From assembly GCF_914767665.1 (NCBI RefSeq), contig NC_059502.1, positions 57,766,031 to 57,830,030 on the forward strand: DNA of 64,000 bases. The letters run 5' to 3'. This DNA is from Harmonia axyridis (taxonomy: Eukaryota > Arthropoda > Insecta > Coleoptera > Coccinellidae). Shown here piece after piece: positions 32,770 to 44,042 of the stretch (the stretch's first letter is position 1; each line of letters begins with the position of its first letter). The position numbers were made by a program, and so were the translations under genes. A model generated the notes under the pieces. The model did no database searches, was not told the DNA's origin, and was given only the letters and a program-made list of their open reading frames with translations.

Positions 32770-33600
32770 TAATAAGGTGATCATTATTTGAAAGGAAAGT
32801 CATGGTGATAGTAGGGGGAAAAGCATATACGCAGATGTCTAGTTTGGAGTAACCATTTGGGTGAAAGCTTATGTGATTGGACGCAGATGTCCTATCAGCT
32901 TATTCAGCGCTGATGCTACTGCTGGATTTCAATTGAATATCTTCATTTTCATTTGGTTGTAATGAATGAAAAGAGAAAGGGGTTTCACTGCGAGAACCTC
33001 CGCAAACATCCCTAGAGTCTTCTTCTCTTTCTGCATGGAAACATACTTCTGCTCTTTAGATGTCATGAGAGACGGATTTCACATAATGATCTCAAAATGC
33101 ATCCATACGGAATCGCATGGTTGTCCAGGCATTATCTCTAAATTCTCCACAATCGAAGAGCAAAACATTTTCGATTAGATAATAAATTAGACAAGCTTAT
33201 GGCAAAAAAAAATCAAAATTTTCTCTGGCTCTGCTAGCTTTTCGTGGGTGTTAGAACGTTTGGTGCATGAATCACTAGCTCTGGATCCAACACTAATTCT
33301 TCATATTGACCTTCTCCAAAATATCACCTAGTTCCTAAACGCATCTGAAAAAGTTTGTCATCACCCATCGTAATGCCTTCCACGCACTTCAAGCATTACC
33401 AATCATTGATTTGGCGGATTTCCTGTTGTTGTCTCTGTCCTTCCAAAACTTGGATCAGCATTCCCGCCAACTTTTTGATAGTCAGATTGTCGTCCGACTG
33501 TTTCTCTTCTCTCGCGCAGTTACTTAATTTTGCCACTCACCAGATGCAAGTTTTGGAGAGCACTTCTTCTACAACTTCCAAGCTCGGTTCAAAGAATAAC
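32770..33600. other. Unassigned; may include earlier BEL/Pao sequence
   Basis: No clear motif is readable. Because it leads directly into the BEL/Pao integrase at 33610, the right part may be a heavily decayed upstream portion. Confidence 0.25.
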
Positions 33601-33609
33601 CTCATCTTT

Positions 33610-34790
33610 TGATTTCACCACCAGAATCGTGCACTTGGAATTGGCTTCTGAACTCTCTACCCCCACATTTGTTGGTGCATATCGTCACTCCGAGGTCATT
33701 CATATGTAATCTTCTCAGATAACAGCACTAATTTCCTTGGAGATAACAATTATCTTCGGGATTTAGTGCGTTTATTGTCACTCCTCAACATCAACAGTCC
33801 CTGTTTGGTGTTTCTTCTGCTTCCGGGACAGATTGGTGTATCATCTCGCCTGCTAGTCCGTACTTTTGGGAAGCAGCCGAAAAAGCTGCGAAACATCATC
33901 TGCTTCGGGTAATCGGTGAGCAACGACTTAATTATGAGGAGTTTCTCACCGTCTCTACCCAAGTTGAAGCCTCAATTCTCGTCCTTTGTATCTTCCATCT
34001 GATCTACAGGCTATTATTCCCGGACACTTCTTAATAGTTCGCCCTCTTACTGCTCCCCCTGACGTCGATGTTAAATCTACAGCTATCAATCGTCTTTCAC
34101 GTTGGCAACTCGTTCAGCGAATACAACAAGACTTCTGGAAGCGTTGGCGTCAGGAATACTTGCACATCTACTCTACTAACGTAGGTACAGTTGTAGTCAT
34201 CCAAGACGATGACCTGCCTCCCATCAAGTGGCCCCTGGATAGAAAATGTATTTTTCTCTAATTCTGTGGTTATTCCGTTCATTCTTCCACATATTGTAGA
34301 ACAAAATCGTGCGAGAATATATCAGAAACGCACAGTTTTCATGGTTTTATTTTATTATTCTATGTTGGTACTCCGAACTTTCCGCCACGGCTTTATCTGT
34401 CAATTCATCAATTTGCCTTAAAGAAATCAGTTCTGCCAACCAACATTTTTCAATGCAAAAATCACTAAATGATATTTATGGAAATATTTCATTAATTTCA
34501 ATGAAAATGCAATGAATTAGAGAAAATAATGTATAAAACTCGTACAGAAGGCTCATTCTACCACTCGTTCATTCCAAAACTCGCCACTTCGTGGCTCGTT
34601 TTTGAATTTTGAACTCGTGGAAGAATATCAATGCCTTCTGCACTTGTATTATAAATAACTATTCCAGATTCTGATTACATCATTCGCATTGCTGAAATTA
34701 TAACTTCTCCTGGTGTTGTTAAACGACCCATTATCAAGTTCTGTCCTCTTCCGATGCAATAGAACGAATGCGTTCTGATCGCTCACTTTC
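33610..34790 (+). pseudogene. BEL/Pao retrotransposon integrase fragment, interrupted at 34256-34662
   Basis: In shifting plus-strand frames, TTRIVHLELASELSTPTFVGA (near 33615) is followed by the DNST-F block with an integrase Asp, then FWEAAEKAAKHHLLRVIGE. The frame 33986-34255 reads IIPGHFLIVRPLT, NRLSRWQLVQRI..FWKRW, DDDLPPIKWPLDRK, the C-terminal domain of BEL/Pao integrases. After a 407-bp insertion it resumes with PDSDYIIRIAEI and RPIIKFCPLPM (34663-34740). Frameshifts and the insertion make it dead. No LTRs were found. Confidence 0.8.
34256..34662. mobile_element. 407-bp palindrome-ended non-autonomous element, copy 1
   Basis: This is inserted in the BEL/Pao integrase and is nearly identical to 59496-59902 (same length, a handful of differences). 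It starts CTCTAATTCTGTGG and ends AATAACTAT. An interrupted palindrome at 34542-34643 (CAGAAGGC...GCCTTCTG, ATTCTACCAC...GTGGAAGAAT, CGCCAC-TTC-GTGG core) has the same layout as the right end of the tyrosine-recombinase element. No transposase is present. Confidence 0.85.
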
Positions 34791-34799
34791 ATCGGTTAG

Positions 34800-35175
34800 G
34801 TATATCACTGAAGCAGTTCTTCAGGGCGGGTGGCATGTGAGTTCGCTTCCAAAACTGAATGACCTGCTGCAATCTATAGGCAACACATAAATCTTCGGAG
34901 GCGTAAAATTCACCAGTCACACTTATGTTTATCTGGTTGAAAATTCATTCATTCGTTCGTCTCGTTAAAGTGACAATTAGTATTCACAGTTTTGCTTACG
35001 CTGATTATATAATCGACAAATAATTGAAATATTTCATTTTCATCTAGGAATATATTTTTTTATATGCTGAAACTGTTAATGTTTCATATCATCTTTAAAT
35101 AGACCAAGTATAAATTGTCAGTGAATTCTTGTTCGGACAATTTCATCATCTTCTGAATTGGATCGGAAGTAATAT
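34800..35175. other. No gene recognised
   Basis: Possibly the tail of the BEL/Pao relic; nothing specific seen. Confidence 0.25.
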
Positions 35176-35180
35176 TCTTA

Positions 35181-35315
35181 GGGCCAGATGCGCCATTTGC
35201 CTAAACATTGATTAAAAATTTAAACGTTGATTACTCTATGATTTCTCAAGGAAAATCCAAAATTAATCAATGTTTGAATTTTAATCAGTGTTTAGGCAAA
35301 TGGTGCAACTGGCCC
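35181..35315. mobile_element. Harbinger/Tourist-like MITE (135 bp)
   Basis: Ends GGGCCAG...CTGGCCC are flanked by a 3-bp duplication TTA (35178-35180 and 35316-35318). Arms of about 55 bp fold on each other (CCATTTGCCTAAACA, TTGATTA blocks). The 3-bp TTA duplication and GGGCC start are the usual signs of PIF/Harbinger MITEs. Confidence 0.85.
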
Positions 35316-35753
35316 TTATCCTTTCAATCCTTCATACCTAATAGGTATTACTTCTGAAGAATCATCTTCAACATCGAAGAGAACAATTGGAAACAGTAAG
35401 GTAGGAAATTTCAAACAACTATTTTTTGGTCTATTTAATTCTGATTTTAAATCATTATCATTTGTGAAAACGATTAGTGGTGAAAATCTTATCACGGATT
35501 TTCAGTATTCCTACTGGTGTATTTTAAAAATATTTTACTAAAAATCATTACAAAAGAGGAAAAACATTATTTTTGTCTCTTACCTCTGGGAAAACATTGG
35601 CAGATCACGAGAACTTCGCGCGGTGGTTTTCCTTCACAATTGAATGCAAGATATCTATATCGGATCCATTTGAATTTATTGCTATTGGTTTCTGATAAGT
35701 GTTTTTCTATAGTACCGTACTATATATAGAATTTTATCGAGAAGAAGTTGGTG

Positions 35754-37406
35754 CAGGGCCCCCGCAACCGCGCGTTCAACGCGTGCACCGCACGCGGGCG
35801 CCACTCTTAAGGGGCGCCAAAATCTCTTATAGACCGCATGAAAATCCGAAAGACCAAAGGTTTTTGAAAAAAATTTTTTTTATTTTTTCAACAATTTTAA
35901 TAGTTTAAAGACATCTTTTACACATCCAAACAAGTTCCCGAACGTCACAATCCCTATAAAATAACCTCGGCCACAGATTGCAATTATACGATTCTTTTCG
36001 AGTAAACAAATCATAAATAATCATCCCTTTGTCGGTACGGGATTTCTTTATGGACCACCTTGCACCGGACACCATTTCTTCGATCATCACTAAAACGCAT
36101 ATGGTACACATAAACAATCATAAATACCGAAGCGATAGCTTTTAGCCAGGGGCATTACTGAAACTTTCGCCACCATCTGTAGGAAAAATACTACATGTTA
36201 CAGAGAATTTCTGAAACTACCAAAATCTGCTTGCTATGCTATAACAGCAGAAACCTATCCAAAGAATAGTTATTTTGTTTCGAAATGTTTAGGGGTTGAA
36301 GTCAAGACGCAAAAAATTAAAATACTCAGATGATTGGAAAGATTTATATTTTGTGTAATTGTGGTTTGTTTTACTGTTTCTTGTTGTGATTAAATTAAAT
36401 TTTATGAAATGGTAAGTACCTATCCACATACAGTATTAGCATTTCTATTAGTCTATAAAATTCGATTTTTTTTTCCTGTTTAAAATGGTGCACATCCTAA
36501 ATTGGCCCATACCTATATACTATAATATTATTTTTATTTGCTTCAAATAGGGAAGTATTGTTTGTAATCGTGAAAAAATTGAATCGACTTCGATATTTTG
36601 AATTTGTTACCTGGGGCCACCATCATATTATACTTAATTTTTTTTTTAATATGCACCCTGGATCTGTATTATTTATTTGATGTTCGTAGCCGTTTGACAT
36701 TCTAAAAAAGTTATATTTCACCTTTGCCAAAAATTAATTATGTATGTGCTTCAGATCGGTCTTAACTTATTATTATTATTAATATTAACTCCGTTTAGGT
36801 TTAAAGGCTCGGATTTAAGGTTTAAATTCATAAAAATGAAAACATACGGGTTATTCTCAAAGGGATGGCGCAAAGTAAATCATGGGTGAATGTCCTTACC
36901 AATTTTGGATCAAGTTTTTCTTAAATTCTAGGAGCCATATAAGAGAAAACGACCTTCTGGTGCAAAATTTCGAGAGCAAAAAAAAGCTAGACTTCAACAA
37001 AGGGAGAAGATGGCTGGGAGTATGGAATAATATTTAATAATTATTAATAATAATATTAATATTTTAATATAATATTATGAATAATTTAAAGAAGAATAAA
37101 GCTCAGGTTTTGAAAACTCTGCAGTTTCATTACAAAATTAAAATAAAATGCGGTTTTGATCGAATGCTTGGATAAAATAATGAAACATTTAAAAAATGTA
37201 TTATGCAACAACTGACAGCATAAAGTTCTCAAGGCATTCAATAAAGGTTGCTGATAGTTTTTTTAACCCTTCTACAAATAAATTCCTAACAAAAACTGAA
37301 ACATTTTTTGCCGATTATCCTGCGACGTTTTTCTCCACTTCCCCCCTTTTTGGGGCGCCAAAATATTTTCGGCACGCGGGCGTTGATGACCCTTGCGGGG
37401 GCCCTG
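35754..37406. mobile_element. Non-autonomous hAT transposon (1653 bp)
   Basis: A perfect 8-bp duplication AGTTGGTG lies at 35746-35753 and 37407-37414. The termini are CAGGGCCCCCGCAA and, at the right, TTGCGGGGGCCCTG. Subterminal blocks GCACGCGGGCG and GGGGCGCCAAAA occur inverted at both ends. An 8-bp duplication with CAGGG ends is diagnostic of hAT. The interior is AT-rich; only a short start of a zinc-finger-type transposase is readable. Confidence 0.93.
36930..37030 (+). pseudogene. hAT transposase N-terminal fragment
   Basis: YKRKRPSGAKFREQKKARL resembles the basic start (K.KPSGA..RKR) of zinc-finger hAT transposases. It ends in a stop after about 30 codons. It lies inside the 35754-37406 element and ties it to the zinc-finger (ZMYM-like) hAT group. 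The match is short. Confidence 0.5.
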
Positions 37407-37878
37407 AGTTGGTGGAATATACATACACGCTTATTCCTTCATTAATTCTCTAAAGGTTACCATTTTGTTCTAGACGTCGTATGTAAACATCAATCATAGA
37501 ACGATGTAATTTGAAATACCCTCCCCCGAAGCAAGCACCCCATTCAAGGGGTTTTTACGTAAGAGGTCAGAAACACAAGCAGGCCATACCAGGCACGCGA
37601 GCTTCCGTGGCGTAGTATCCATTAGAGCCGGCTCGTATCAGTTTTGCAATATCAGTTTTTTTCTCTTCATTTTATTGAAATTCGCAGGGGCGGATTAGGA
37701 ATTCTTGAACTTTGCATATCTTAAGAGTCGAAATAATAAAGCACCTACAAGGTCTTCATATTCATTCATTTATATAAAAGTGAATACATAACCAAAAGAT
37801 ATTTAAGTTGCATTTAAACTGAAAATCTTCAACCATTTTTGAAAAACCATGCTTGCCATTTACATTCTGGAATTGATA

Positions 37879-38960
37879 TTAGGTGTATAACTTTGCTTCC
37901 GCCGTTCTGCAATAGATGGCTGTAGCGGTAAGTGGTAGTTGAAATGAATAGATCGTAGATGTCAAACGATCTTGGGTATTTGTAAACATAACGCCATAGA
38001 AATATTAGTCGATTTGTGTGTGCCTCATAAAGTTATTCTCGATTAAATGTCAGCTTACGAGACAAATTCTCGTCATTTGCTGGATGTTTTAATTTTCTGC
38101 TTTAAAATGAAGAAATCTGTGGCTGAGGCTCATCGAACGTTCTCAAATAGCTATGGTGAGACCGATATTAGTGAAAGAACGTGCCGAGAGTGGTTTCAAC
38201 GCTTCAAGAACGGTGATTTTGACGTCGAAGACTACTATGTTGGCGAAAGAAATGATGCAGAATTGGGGGCATTACTTGATCAAGACTTGTGTCAAACGCA
38301 ACAAGAATTGGCAGTATCATTGGGAGGGACGCAACAAGCCATCTCAAAACTTATGAAAGTCATGGGGGTGATTCATAAACAAGGAAATTGGGTGCCGTAA
38401 GAGTTCTAGCCGAGAGATGTTGAACGGCGTTTGTTTGCTTGTGAACAGCTGCTTGTAAGGCAAAGACGGAAGGAATTTCTGCATCGCATTGTGACTGGAG
38501 ACGAAAAATGGGTTGATTACGATGATCCCAAACGCAGAAAATCATGGGGATATTCCAGCCATGCTTTTACGTCGACGGCCAAACCGAATATTCACGGTAG
38601 CAAGATAAGGCTCAGTATTTGGTGGGACCAACACGGCGTAGTGTATTATGAGTTGTTAAAACCCACGAAAAAAATCACAGGCGATCGTTATCGAACGCAA
38701 TTAATGCATTGAAAGGTGATTTTACAGCTTGACAATGCTCGACATCGTGTTGTACCAACGTGTTTTCTAGATGTTGCTCCCTTGGACTATCACTTCATTT
38801 GATCAATGGCACACAGCCTGGCTGACCAGCACTTCCGGTCTTATGAAGACGATCAGCTACTTTGAAAAGGAGATGAATATAGGCACGCTTGAAGCCGGTT
38901 TGTGGATGAGATTTCGGTAGAACCAGTCGATCTTTATCCACCCTACACTGTCTACTAGGT
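37879..38960 (+). pseudogene. Mariner transposase copy, broken
   Basis: A terminal repeat TTAGGTGTATAACTTTGC starts at 37879 after a TA. The gene starts near 38047 with MKKSVAEAHRTFSNSYGE and CREWFQRFKNGDF (helix-turn-helix). After NWVP there are two stops in the same frame (TAA 38398-38400, TAG 38407-38409), then RDVERRLFACEQLL and IVTGDEKW with the first catalytic Asp. LDNARH (second) and DVAPLDYHL (third) follow in another frame, but only ~15 residues apart, so part of the core is deleted. Remnants of LADQHFRSYE run to about 38960; the right terminal repeat is lost. Confidence 0.85.
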
Positions 38961-39244
38961 AAATGAGCGTTGGTACTCTGGGTGCTTAGCTCTTTCAGCT
39001 CAATCTCAAACCTGGAAAAGTAGAAAACTTGAAAAAAAAAAAGGAAGTCACATTGTTCTTGGGGTAAGAGATAAATCACTTGATGAACAAGGGTGCTATA
39101 CTAGACCATTCGCAGTCTATGCAACTGTATACATCCGTCATTTTCGCGAATGAAATAGTCGAATCGCTATTCTTGGCCGTTTACATGACTCGCGAGAGTT
39201 TCACTGCGAATGGGTTTTTTAGTCTTTGGACGTTAGGGGAATGT

Positions 39245-39329
39245 GTTTTGGTCTTTGCAAGTTATGTGAATGTTTTTGGCCTTTGCAAGTTATGTGAATG
39301 TTTTTGGCCTTTGCAAGTTATGGAAATGT
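39245..39329. repeat. Three tandem copies of a 28-bp unit
   Basis: GTTTTTGGCCTTTGCAAGTT plus ATGTGAAT repeats three times, the first copy slightly different. Direct tandem repeats without spacers; not a CRISPR array. Confidence 0.9.
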
Positions 39330-40180
39330 GGTTCTTAATCTACACCATCAACTGAAATGATGCAAAACTCTATTTCCGCTAATTCAAATGTTCGACAACA
39401 CTGAGACTTCTCAAGCAAAATTATATTTCAATCATACAAATTGAAGCTATGAGCGATAAATATTGATGAGACTTTTTTTGATGCAAATATGAAGTCATTT
39501 CAGACTATGTTTTTGTTTGTTCGCGTGGTCTCTCTTTCATTCTGTTAAAATGAATGTTTCTTTGATTTGACTTATCTTTAATTGATAAGTAGGTATAATT
39601 AGTAGGTATTACGTAGAGTTGAGTTATTTTGTCCGTTTGGAACTGTATGCGTGAAAAATATATTGCCAGTTTGCTGTAATATTTCGTGTTGATAACTTCA
39701 TCAGAACCATAGCAAATTCAAGCTAAATATCGAAAAAATGAGGGAACCACTATGTGAAGTCTTTGAAGCCCTCGTTCATTCATGTGACCATTGCGCAATT
39801 GGAGACCACATCTGGCGCAATTTGAGCATGAGTGTCCTTTCCTCAAATTTTTTAACAAAAGACTCACTAATTTTTATATTATGTCGGAGATATTCATTAA
39901 AATCTATGAAAGCGGTTAATATTTTTCAAAGTATTTATAGCACGAAAAGTATGAAAGCAATTCTGTATGTAAATACAGAATTCTGAATGTAAATATCGAA
40001 TAAATGAATAAATATAGATTTTAAAGGATATCTCTGACATGATATCAAAAGTAGTGAGACTTTAGTAGAATGTCATTGAGATTCTTAACTTTGAAGGATT
40101 TTACGTATAAATGTTTTTCTCAAGAAATTCAAATGATCTGCTACAATTGTTTCTGTTACTCGATATATCGAAGTAAATTG
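39330..40180. other. No gene recognised; small hairpin near 39959-39984
   Basis: ATTCTGTAT-GTAA-ATACAGAAT forms a 9-bp hairpin. Otherwise nothing is identifiable. Confidence 0.35.
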
Positions 40181-40244
40181 ATTTCACTATAGATTGGTGG
40201 TGTAGGATCAGAGAAACAGGAAAATGATACTCTGTTAGTTCGCC

Positions 40245-40276
40245 GACGTTTCGGAAAAATTTATTTCCATCCTCAG
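40245..40276 (-). ncRNA. Hammerhead-like ribozyme core candidate, minus copy
   Basis: Mirror of 42753-42784; read on the minus strand it gives CTGAGGA...GAAACGTC. Confidence 0.4.
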
Positions 40277-40761
40277 GGCTCTACAAAATTTACGGAAAAC
40301 ATCATTTGCAGCATTGATGAAGATGTTTACAAAATAAAGGAAAGATGAGCATTACTAAAAGTTATTGACTAGAAAATATCACAGAAAGGATGGTCTGGTA
40401 TAATTTATATATACAAAGAAGCATTATAAAATTCAAAACATTTTTAGTTTAAAATAAGAGTAAAAATAAAAAGTAATATAACACATATAGGTACAAACAA
40501 AGTACTTACAAGCTAGACAAATGTATCTTCCCAAAATCATCTTATTAAAATTTAAATCAATTCTCCAATATTTTACGTGTAAAGAAATCATAATATGTAT
40601 ATTAAAAACCGGGGACAAACAATGCGACCGATGCATAGATAGTATGCCGACAGACGGAGGTGAAATCAAAGGAACAGCGGACTCGAAACAATTAGGGTAA
40701 AAAACTTAGACGTATGTATGTGATGCGCTGAAGTAATGAAGTCGATAGGGGCTAGAAATCT

Positions 40762-41740
40762 TTATTTTGTTTTATTATTATTCCGTAGTTGGGTAATTGT
40801 TTTTAATAAGGAAAAATAGAATCGGCTAAGTTGTTGTATGTCAGCTCTAGAATTTACTGAGTCATGGATACTTATTTGTAACATCTCAAAAATTAGCCGA
40901 TTGCTCAAGTATGGCTCCCTATTTAATATTTTGACGTCTTCAAAATTAAAGTTGTGACTTTCATTCAGGCAATGTTCGGCCAAGGCTGTTTTAGGGTTGG
41001 AGATCGGCAAACGGACAGACCTAATATGTTCCTGTATTCTGGATTTCAGATATCGGCCCGTCTGGCCTATGTAGACGCGAGAACAATTTAGACAGCTGAT
41101 TTCATATACAACATTGGAGTTCAGAAGAGTTGGTGTCGGGTTTTTGACAACACTGAAAAAATTCTTTCCTAAGGTATTTGAACTTTTGAAAGACACCCTG
41201 ACGTTCTCCTTTTGAATAACCTTGGATAGTCTCTCTGAGAGGCCTTTGATATATATGAGTTTGTTATAATATAAAATTGTATTCGAAGGTCCCTCAGATG
41301 AAATGATCTGTGGTAGAGAGGGTTTGAGAGACTCCCCTAAAATTTTGCTTATGAGATGCGCCGGATAGCTGTTGTTAAGTAAGATGGATCTGATCTTTTT
41401 CAGGTTTTTTTCATGATACCTTTTGTCAGAGAGGTTCAAGGCTCTGAACTTGAGATTTCGTATGATGTTAACTTTATGTATCATGGCATGATGGGAGTGA
41501 AAACCTATATACCTGCCAGAAAAAGTAGGTTTATGATACCAATCAACGTATAAGACATTATCATCCATGCGTTCAACTCTCATGTCAAGGAAATTCAGAG
41601 CGCTTTTTGATTCTAATTCTAAAGTGAACTGTAATTTAGGTGGAAAGAGTTGAAAGTGTCCAACACGAGTTGTTCAGTGTTAACAGGAACGGAAGTGAAA
41701 ATATCATCGACATAACGTTTGAAAATTGGTACACTGAAAG
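40762..41740 (-). pseudogene. Penelope-like RT end and GIY-YIG endonuclease, minus copy
   Basis: The copy starts near 41740 with FKRYVDDIF, the catalytic YVDD box (41703-41714). A frameshift follows around 41640. The 273-codon frame (40762-41583) then begins MRVERMDDNVLYVDWYHKPT, the end of the RT. A linker leads to the endonuclease VVYEISCLNCSRVYIGQTGR, with the CxxC insert between the two motif halves that Penelope enzymes have. Downstream are conserved SRIQEH and HCLNESHNF. The 5' part of RT is missing, so this copy cannot be autonomous, but the endonuclease frame is open. Confidence 0.88.
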
Positions 41741-41741
41741 G

Positions 41742-42267
41742 TTCGAATACAATTTTATATTATAACAAACTCATATATATCAAAGGCCTCTCAGAGAGAC
41801 TATCCAAGGTTATTCAAAAGGAGAACGTCAGGGTGTCTTTCAAAAGTTCAAATACCTTAGGAAAGAATTTTTTCAGTGTTGTCAAAAACCCGACACCAAC
41901 TCTTCTGAACTCCAATGTTGTATATAAAATCAGCTGTCTAAATTGTTCTCGCGTCTACATAGGCCAGACGGGCCGATATCTGAAATCCAGAATACAGGAA
42001 CATATTAGGTCTGTCCGTTTGCCGATCTCCAACCCTAAAACAGCCTTGGCCGAACATTGCCTGAATGAAAGTCACAACTTTAATTTTGAAGACGTCAAAA
42101 TATTAAATAGGGAGCCATACTTGAGCAATCGGCTTATTTTTGAGATGTTACAAATAAGTATCCATGACTCAGTAAATTCTAGAGCTGACATACAACAACT
42201 TAGCCGATTCTATTTTTCCTTATTAAAAACAAATACCCAACTACGGAATAATAATAAAACAAAATAA
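41742..42267 (+). pseudogene. Penelope-like GIY-YIG endonuclease, plus copy
   Basis: An open frame (nominal start 41719, in the spacer) reads from SNTILYYNKLIYIKG through the linker and the endonuclease (VVYKISCLNCSRVYIGQTGR) to the stop at 42267. It is almost identical to the minus copy (E/K and I/N changes seen) but lacks all RT. The first residues come from the spacer sequence. Confidence 0.85.
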
Positions 42268-42752
42268 AGATTTCTAGCCCCTATCGACTTCATTACTTCA
42301 GCGCATCACATACATACGTCTAAGTTTTTTACCCTAATTGTTTCGAGTCCGCTGTTCCTTTGATTTCACCTCCGTCTGTCGGCATACTATCTATGCATCG
42401 GTCGCATTGTTTGTCCCCGGTTTTTAATATACATATTATGATTTCTTTACACGTAAAATATTGGAGAATTGATTTAAATTTTAATAAGATGATTTTGGGA
42501 AGATACATTTGTCTAGCTTGTAAGTACTTTGTTTGTACCTATATGTGTTATATTACTTTTTATTTTTACTCTTATTTTAAACTAAAAATGTTTTGAATTT
42601 TATAATGCTTCTTTGTATATATAAATTATACCAGACCATCCTTTCTGTGATATTTTCTAGTCAATAACTTTTAGTAATGCTCATCTTTCCTTTATTTTGT
42701 AAACACCTTCATCAATGTTGCAAATGATGTTTTCCGTAAATTTTGTAGAGCC

Positions 42753-42784
42753 CTGAGGATGGAAATAAATTTTTCCGAAACGTC
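42753..42784 (+). ncRNA. Hammerhead-like ribozyme core candidate, plus copy
   Basis: CTGAGGA (fits the conserved CUGANGA) is followed by GGAAA-TAAAT-TTTCC-like stem-loop and GAAAC, then GTC. Penelope-like elements are known to carry small hammerhead ribozymes in their terminal repeats. Stem III would be extremely short and I cannot model the fold, so this is a candidate. Confidence 0.4.
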
Positions 42785-43334
42785 GGCGAACTAACAGAGT
42801 ATCATTTTCCTGTTTCTCTGATCCTACACCACCAATCTATAGTGAAATTAAATTTTGGATCACCACTTCAGATCTTGTGAAGTAAATTGAGTTTTTTTTT
42901 ATATTCACATCAGAATGCGCCCCTGCATCTAACGTCATATATGTAAATGCCCTTCGTGTTGGTACCGTATTGAATTCGATTCATGAGATTAATTGCTTTC
43001 AGTCGAATGCTGTGTACAAAAAGTTAATGGTCCCAATGATTTAGGTACAAATTTTTTATGCGAACCTCTTCGGGTTTCTCATGAAAATCGTTTATTGCGT
43101 GCAAATTTCGATACTAGAAAAAATATGTGAGAAAAAAAAAGAAATGACCGTCGTAAATCATATTATAACATATTATGAGGCAGTTTGATTGGTCAAACAA
43201 TGTTCCACATGAAATTTTATGAAATATTATCGCAAAGTGTTGATAGTAATTCCAGAAAAGCACTGATTTGGCGTCATGAACTTCAGTGCGTTAGTTCATT
43301 CATGTGCCTTTGGAGACCCCAAAACTGTACATAG

Positions 43335-43403
43335 GTATACAGAGTGAGTCTTTGAGTCTTCGGGTGGAATATATGTACAAGTCAAAGACTCACCCGGTAT
43401 AAT
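43335..43403. repeat. Minimal deletion derivative of the 62222-63135 MITE
   Basis: TATACAGAGTGAGTCTTTGA on the left and ATATATGTACAAGTCAAAGACTCA on the right are the two ends of the 62-kb MITE with nearly all of the interior lost. It abuts the next MITE. Confidence 0.65.
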
Positions 43404-43745
43404 GTGATTCACAGCAATGGCCTATTAAACATTTATGGAAAACTAATCATAATTTTGTAATGAAATTTTGCGTATTGGGGTTTGAGACAATAATCTTCCT
43501 CCCCAAAATATCTTCAGACCTCTACTACTTTCGGTTTTACCGGAAACATACTTTCTTAATTCAAATGGCACACTTAGTACATTATTGCATGATTAGATAG
43601 CTTATTTGATGACAATTTCAGCAATATATCATACTTTTGGTATAAACTCTACGGTTCATGACTTAATGAGATTTTTATGGAAAGAATGAGTGCGAAGAGA
43701 ACTCACATTTTGTTCAATATTTTTGCAGAAGAAGTTTTTTTCTAA
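43395..43745 (+). repeat. MITE of the CAGGGTGATTC family, copy 2
   Basis: Aligns with 23804-24150 along its length. Its start has decayed to CGGTATAATGTGATTCACAG. Confidence 0.7.
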
Positions 43746-43805
43746 TAAAACTTTTTTATTTTCTATTCTGCTTATACGTATTATAAGACTGGTTTGGACC
43801 AACAA

Positions 43806-44035
43806 TGTACAGGGTGTTTATCAGAAGATCATGAACTTGGACAACTCAAATTCATCAAAACACAAGATTTTCAAATTAGAACGTATATACCGGAATAACC
43901 GGAAGTTGTAGAGTTCTGAAAATATTTTAGGGAGAAAGATCATTGTCTCGAACCCCAGTACGAAAATTTTCAGCACAAAATTATGATAAGTTTTCTAAAA
44001 ACTTTTAATAGGACATCGCGGTGAATCACCCTGTA
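43806..44035 (-). repeat. MITE of the CAGGGTGATTC family, copy 3
   Basis: Reverse complement starts ACAGGGTGATTCACCGCGAT at 44035 (flanked by TATA) and matches the first half of copies 1 and 2. The other end is GTACAGGGTGTTTATCAGAA at 43808, so it is a short complete element. Confidence 0.7.
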
Positions 44036-44042
44036 TAGAGTG

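Larger units (their letters stand above)
40181..42848. mobile_element. Two Penelope-like element copies, head to head
   Basis: Arms 40181-41287 and 41742-42848 are 1107 bp each, reverse complements with only a few differences. They surround a 454-bp single-copy centre holding the end of the reverse transcriptase. Outer edges are ATTTCACTATAG and CTATAGTGAAAT. Partial inverted copies of this kind are typical of Penelope elements, so this may be one complex insertion. Confidence 0.88.

Noticed and set aside
39245..39329. Spaced direct repeats as CRISPR-like
   Set aside because: The copies are contiguous with no spacers and the context is a eukaryotic genome.
40762..42267. The inverted endonuclease frames as a duplicated host nuclease gene
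   Set aside because: RT sequence with YVDD, the CxxC insert in the GIY-YIG domain and identical outer non-coding arms mark them as Penelope copies.
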